Part shown: positions 60,602 through 64,000 of the stretch, in pieces | Position numbering within the stretch: position 1 is the stretch's first letter | Layout of the letters: the number at the start of each line of letters is the position of its first letter | Source of the DNA: Streptomyces sp. TLI_053 | GTDB taxonomy: Bacteria > Actinomycetota > Actinomycetes > Streptomycetales > Streptomycetaceae | DNA length: 64,000 nucleotides | Assembly: GCF_900105395.1 (NCBI RefSeq) | Contig: NZ_LT629775.1 | Location: forward strand, 8,583,501-8,647,500 | Direction: 5' to 3' | Made by a program: the position numbers and the translations under genes | Notes under the pieces: model-generated | Told to the model about the DNA's origin: nothing | The model's input: only the letters and a program-made list of their open reading frames with translations | The model's database searches: none

Positions 60602-61870
60602 ATGCCCAGTAAGTACGTTCTGCAAGCCGATTTTTTGACCGCCCGGCCATTGTCGGAGGTATTGGGCAGGGAGAACGGGTTCGGCCTCCTGCGGTTGCTG
60701 CTCGCGATCTCGGTGATCCTCGCTCACGCCAATCCGCTCGGCATGGGAACAAGCGACCTCGGGGCGGACTGGTCGCACGGGCAGACGGGGCTCGGCGCAG
60801 TCGCCGTCGCCGGATTCTTCGTCCTCTCCGGACTTTTGATCACGCGAAGCGGAATGCGACTCAGTACGGCCCGCTTTCTCTGGAGCCGCGCGATCCGAAT
60901 CCTCCCGGGCCTCTGGGCCTGTCTGCTGCTCACCGCCTTCGTCCTCGCGCCGGCGGTGGCCCGCCACGAGCACCTGCTCGACGGCTTCTGGTCCCATCCG
61001 CAGGGGCCGTGGGAGTACGTCCGGGCCAACTGGTCGATCGGTGTGAACCAGTGGTCCATCTCCGGCCTGCTGGCGCACAATCCTCACGCCGGCTCCTTCA
61101 ACGGCTCCATCTGGTCGCTCGCCTACGAGGCCCTCTGTTACGTCGTGGTAGCCGCCCTCGCGGCCACGGGCCTGCTCCACCGGGCCCGCTGGGTCGTCCT
61201 CGGCACGGTCGCCGTCCTGTACGGCTACACCGTCCACCTCGCGCTGGACTACCCCCAGCTGCGCGCTCCCGGCTATGCGCCGACAGGCCTGCCCGACTGG
61301 CGGCTGCCCCTCCTGGGCATCATCAACATGGACATGCTCATACCGCTGGGCCTCCTGTTCGGCCTCGGCGCGGTCGCCGAACTGTACAAGACGCACATAC
61401 GGATGAACGGGATCGCCGCACTCGTCGCGTTCGGCATTCTCGTGGGGGCCGTCCGCTTCGGCGGATACCTCGTGATCGGGATTCCGGCCCTCGCCTATCT
61501 GCTGCTCTGGATCGCTGCCTTCACCCCGCGGCCACTCACGCGAATCGGCACCAAGGTCGACCTGTCCTACGGCGTCTACATCTACGCGTTCCCGATCCAA
61601 TAGACCCTGACGCTCTGGCACGTTCCCGTACACGGATACGCTGTCTACACTGGCGCCTCCGTCGCCCTGTCGATCCTCGCGGCCTTCTTCTCCTGGTACG
61701 TCGTGGAGAAGCCCGCACTGAAACTCAAGAACATCGGCAGCTCCAGGACGCATCGGAGGCCGCCTGTCCCTCACCAGCCGGCCGGCGCGACCGTCTCCGC
61801 TCCTCGGGCCGCCTTCGAGAAATCACCGCGCACGGAAGCGACCCGGCCGGAAACGGCTGACCGGTGGTGA
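60602..61870 (+). pseudogene. Acyltransferase 3 family protein interrupted by TAG
   Basis: Membrane O-acyltransferase. The frame from ATG 60602 has the family start ENGFGLLRLLLAISVILAHANPLG, AVAGFFVLSGLLITRSG, RAIRILPGLWACLLLTAFVLAP and SIWSLAYEALCYVV, with ten helices. It ends at TAG at 61601-61603 after DLSYGVYIYAFPIQ. The same frame continues as expected: TLTLWHVPVHGYAVYTGASVALSILAAFFSWYVVEKPALKLKNIG, which is the final helix and the conserved EKP. So a single CAG/CAA-type or TGG change made a stop. The product would lack its last helix. It is either a recent pseudogene or a shortened enzyme. Confidence 0.85.
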
Positions 61871-62085
61871 ACGACGAGGAAGTGGACGCCGAGCTGCGCG
61901 CCGACAGTTCCGCCCCGGCGACTTCGGCAGCCCCGGTAAGCGGGACGGTCCAGCCGGCACCCGCGGACGGTGGTGCCGTTCTCGACGGCGCCGCCCTCGG
62001 GGAGGCCGGGTACACCTGCGAGGAGGCCCTGGAACTCGCTTCGGTAGTCGGCCGCCCGGTCGAGGCCGTCGCCCGACCGTCCTGA
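61864..62085 (+). CDS. Small hypothetical protein overlapping acyltransferase end
   Basis: 73 residues from GTG at 61864 (GTG at 61867 also possible), overlapping the full-length end of the acyltransferase frame at 61870. Acidic and Ala-rich with a C-terminal helix (CEEALELASVVGRPVEAVA). Codon bias is normal. No family. If the TAG stops translation, coupling to this gene would be lost. Confidence 0.5.
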   Translation: MVNDEEVDAELRADSSAPATSAAPVSGTVQPAPADGGAVLDGAALGEAGYTCEEALELASVVGRPVEAVARPS

Positions 62086-62108
62086 CCGCAAGTGCGGGCA
62101 GGACGGTC
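62075..62108. terminator. Hairpin terminator
   Basis: Outer stem GACCGTCCT/AGGACGGTC (62075-62083 with 62100-62108) and inner stem CCGC/GCGG. It straddles the stop codon of the small gene at 61864, and ends the acyltransferase unit. Confidence 0.7.
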
Positions 62109-62201
62109 AGGTGTGGTGCTGACCAGCAGGAACCGGCGAGCGAGGTAGTGGATGCGCAGGCGCGGCAGGCGCCGTACCTCTCCGTGCCGCCAGGCGGCTC
62201 G

Positions 62202-62381
62202 CTAGTGGGAGTCGGTCGAGTGGATGTCCACGGTGTACTGGGTGCGCTGGTAGTCGGAGTACCGGTTCTGGTAGTCGTCCACCGCCACTCCGACGCTGCC
62301 GTTCCCGTGGGCCGGGCTGGACAGGGCGATGGTGCCAACGGCGACGACGAGGGCCACGAGGGCCCGCTTGTGGATGCTCAT
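62202..62381 (-). CDS. Very small secreted protein, 59 residues
   Basis: ATG at 62381 to TAG at 62202-62204. A signal peptide (MSIHKRALVALVVAVGTIAL) is followed by a short polar part rich in Tyr, Asp and Gln (DDYQNRYSDYQRTQYTVDIHSTDSH). Ribosome site is weak (GGAG about 15 bases away). No family recognised. Could be a secreted peptide with a structural or signalling role. Confidence 0.6.
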   Translation of the reverse strand: MSIHKRALVALVVAVGTIALSSPAHGNGSVGVAVDDYQNRYSDYQRTQYTVDIHSTDSH

Positions 62382-62411
62382 GACCCCGTAACCGCTCCGA
62401 GTCCGGGGCGG

Positions 62412-62731
62412 TCACGGGCAGGTGCACAGGACGAGAGCCAGCGGCTCCAAAGGCAGGGGAGCCAGGTCGGTCCACCCACCGGCGTAGTAGATGAACCTGT
62501 TGTACCAGAACGGGTCACCCACTCGTGCCGACAGTCCGGCCAGGGCAGCAGAGTGGCTGTGGTGTCGCACAGGGCGTATGCGCCGGGCGCGTCGTCGGGG
62601 AAGGTAACAGCGCAGGTGCCTCCGTTGGCCGTGAGTGTGCTGACGGCGGCCGGCATCTGCGGAGTCGGCAGTGCCAGGAAATGGCGTGACGGGCTCCCGA
62701 CGGGCGGCTGCCGTCGGGTGGCTACGGGCAT
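62412..62731 (-). pseudogene. Frameshifted fragment of a secreted protein
   Basis: Two minus-strand frames give protein-like pieces: TLTANGGTCAVTFPDDAPGAYALCDTTATLLPWPDCRHEW ends near 62522, then GDPFWYNRFIYYAGGWTDLAPLPLEPLALVLCTCP continues in another frame to TGA at 62412. One base would rejoin them. The N-terminus may begin at ATG 62731. Cys pairs suggest an exported protein. No family found. Confidence 0.45.
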
Positions 62732-62814
62732 GAGTGGGCCGAAGGGCGCGTCCGTCGAGTTCTCGAAGGACGCGAGGTGCTGTTGTGACGTTCGGCGGGT
62801 GCGTACGCGGTGGC

Positions 62815-62844
62815 CGCGACCTCCCGTGCGGACGGGAGGTCGCG
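62815..62844. terminator. Hairpin terminator after beta-helix gene
   Basis: Perfect 13-bp stem CGCGACCTCCCGT at 62815-62827 with complement at 62832-62844 and GCGG loop. It lies 27 bases past the stop of the minus-strand gene at 62872, as expected of its terminator. Confidence 0.85.
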
Positions 62845-62871
62845 GCTGCGGCCGGCCGGGGGTGGTGGGGC

Positions 62872-64000
62872 TTATGGGTAGGCGACCAGGTTGGCGACGT
62901 TGGTGGTGGAGTTGGAGGGGCCGCCGGTGGAGTTGATGATGTGGTTGATGGTGCCGGTGCCGCCCAGGGAGACGGTCACCAGGTCGTGGAAGCGGACGCC
63001 GGGGCGGTTGGGGGCCTCGAAGGACTGCTCCTCGACGACGGCGGGGTTGACGTTGAAGTAGGCGTAGGAGCCGAGGCCCCAGGCCTCGTGGGTGGTGACG
63101 CCGGGCGCGACCTGGTAGGCGGGGTAGCCGCGGGTGGAGCCGTTCGTCCAGGCGGCCTGGTTCGGCGGGTCGTAGGGGAGTTCGTTCTGGAAGAAGTAGG
63201 TGCGGCCGCCGGAGCCGTTCCAGATCACCTGGGTCTGCTGGTAGTGCTCCACGAACAGGCCGTACATGGTGACGTCGGCGCCGTTGACGACGAGTCCGTT
63301 GGCGGCGGTGTTGCTGGTCCAGCCGACGCCGCTGCCGTGGTCGGCGCGCCACAGCCACAGGTGGTCGCCGATGACGTGGTTCGAGTTGACGACCAGGGAC
63401 TGGGTGGCCCGGCCGACGCCCGCGCCGCCGATGCGGAAGAACACGTCGTGCAGGGAGGTGGGATCGGCGCGGTGGTCGACGGCGGTGGGGCCGTCGCCGC
63501 CGATCCGCATCAGCACGGGGCTGTTGACGGTGCCGGCGTCGATCAGCAGGCCGGCCAGCTTCACGCCGTCCACGTCGGCGACGTCGACGGCGGTGATGCC
63601 GTTGTCGGGCACCAGGGTGGCCAGGCCCAGGCCGAGCACGACGGTGTCGGGCCGGTTGACGCGCAGGGTCTGGTTCAGGTGGTAGACGCCCGGTGTGATC
63701 AGCAGGTTCTTGCCCTGGGCGAGGGCGGCGTTCATGTCCGCGGCGGTGGCGCCGGGCTTGACGACGAAGAACCGGTCGATCGGCAGCGAGTCGCCCGCCT
63801 GCGTGCCGCCGGCCCAGGTGGTGCCGGTGGTGTCGCTCCGCAGCGCCGGGACGAAGACCTGGTAGCCGCCGGCCCGGTCCACGTAGAGGAAGGGCTTCTC
63901 GCGCACCACCGGGGTCCGCGCCACGGTGGTGAAGGGCGGGGCGGGGAAGGTGTTGGCGGGGGCGTTGACGTCGCCGACGAAGACCATGTTCCAGTTGGAG
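62872..64000 (-). CDS. Secreted right-handed beta-helix protein, N-terminus outside window
   Basis: The visible 376 codons are continuous to the window edge, the first ones reading SNWNMVFVGDVNAPANTFP. A parallel beta-helix, pectate-lyase-like fold is indicated: FFVVKPGATAADMNAALAQGKNLLITPGVYHLNQTLRVNRPDTVVLGLGLATLVPDNGITAVDVADVDGVKLAGLLIDAG in segments, with Asn- and Gly-rich coils (SLVVNSNHVIGDHLWLWRADHG). Similar Streptomyces proteins are secreted and often carry carbohydrate-binding domains. Substrate and catalytic residues cannot be set; the start and any signal peptide are beyond 64000. Confidence 0.85.
   Translation of the reverse strand, partial: SNWNMVFVGDVNAPANTFPAPPFTTVARTPVVREKPFLYVDRAGGYQVFVPALRSDTTGTTWAGGTQAGDSLPIDRFFVVKPGATAADMNAALAQGKNLLITPGVYHLNQTLRVNRPDTVVLGLGLATLVPDNGITAVDVADVDGVKLAGLLIDAGTVNSPVLMRIGGDGPTAVDHRADPTSLHDVFFRIGGAGVGRATQSLVVNSNHVIGDHLWLWRADHGSGVGWTSNTAANGLVVNGADVTMYGLFVEHYQQTQVIWNGSGGRTYFFQNELPYDPPNQAAWTNGSTRGYPAYQVAPGVTTHEAWGLGSYAYFNVNPAVVEEQSFEAPNRPGVRFHDLVTVSLGGTGTINHIINSTGGPSNSTTNVANLVAYP

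Noticed and set aside
1-64000. tRNA, rRNA, transposase or integrase genes
   Set aside because: None was recognised on either strand, so no mobile element is called despite several apparent deletion scars.

Overview
The window is very GC-rich DNA with GTG/TTG starts, GGAGG ribosome sites, ATGA/GTGA stop-start overlaps and strong third-codon G/C bias. Together with secreted Gly/Thr/Pro-rich proteins and an Actinobacteria-type contractile injection cluster, this points to a Streptomyces or Kitasatospora-like actinomycete chromosome. No rRNA or tRNA gene was seen.

Layout. 1-1.5 kb: 3' truncated (by the window) alkaline phosphatase, divergent from an EspR/XRE-type regulator. 1.9-27.1 kb: a complete phage-tail-like contractile injection system (CIS) on the minus strand. 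One transcription unit runs from a beta-propeller surface protein through a DUF4255 cap/terminator protein to a AAA+ ATPase. A 347-bp gap with direct repeats follows, then the sheath, two tubes, assembly proteins, a 1086-residue disordered VQR-rich protein, LysM tube initiator, VgrG-like hub, PAAR tip, gp25, gpJ and gpI baseplate proteins, and a frameshifted double zinc-ribbon membrane protein. On the right flank are a LuxR-type regulator, a divergent single-pass membrane protein that could dock the particle at the membrane, and a DUF4157 (eCIS core) metalloprotease-like protein with an unassigned C-terminal domain, the best cargo candidate.

27.4-36.9 kb: a TrmB/LuxR-type regulator divergent from a tiny exported peptide and a 98-residue cytosolic protein; then three secreted enzymes in tandem (NlpC/P60-like peptidase, Rpf-type transglycosylase, SGNH esterase) that share a near-identical C-terminal VCBS/FG-GAP beta-propeller; then a quinone oxidoreductase divergent from an HxlR regulator, and a Gfo/Idh/MocA oxidoreductase. 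37-47 kb: an ABC-transporter remnant, a 58-nt palindrome, a 1471-residue secreted protein with transglycosylase-like and golvesin-like domains, a MacAB-like export system with a peptidoglycan-binding adaptor, a lipoprotein and an I36-like secreted protein.

47.3-64 kb is accessory and partly decayed: small DUF proteins, an alpha/beta hydrolase lacking its N-terminus and joined in frame to a lipoprotein, a TPR fragment, an MFS exporter, a CDP-alcohol phosphatidyltransferase, an AT-richer secreted protein, a paired gene set with FVDDPR motifs, a possible degenerate type I-E-like CRISPR relic without cas genes, a broken toxin tail with an overlapping putative immunity gene, an acyltransferase with an internal TAG, two small secreted-protein remnants and the C-terminal part of a secreted beta-helix protein that runs off the window.

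The coherent biology is in the left half: a CIS particle with its ATPase, regulator, membrane-docking candidate and DUF4157 cargo candidate. The centre is dominated by exported cell-wall-active enzymes. The right third looks like a graveyard of recombination.
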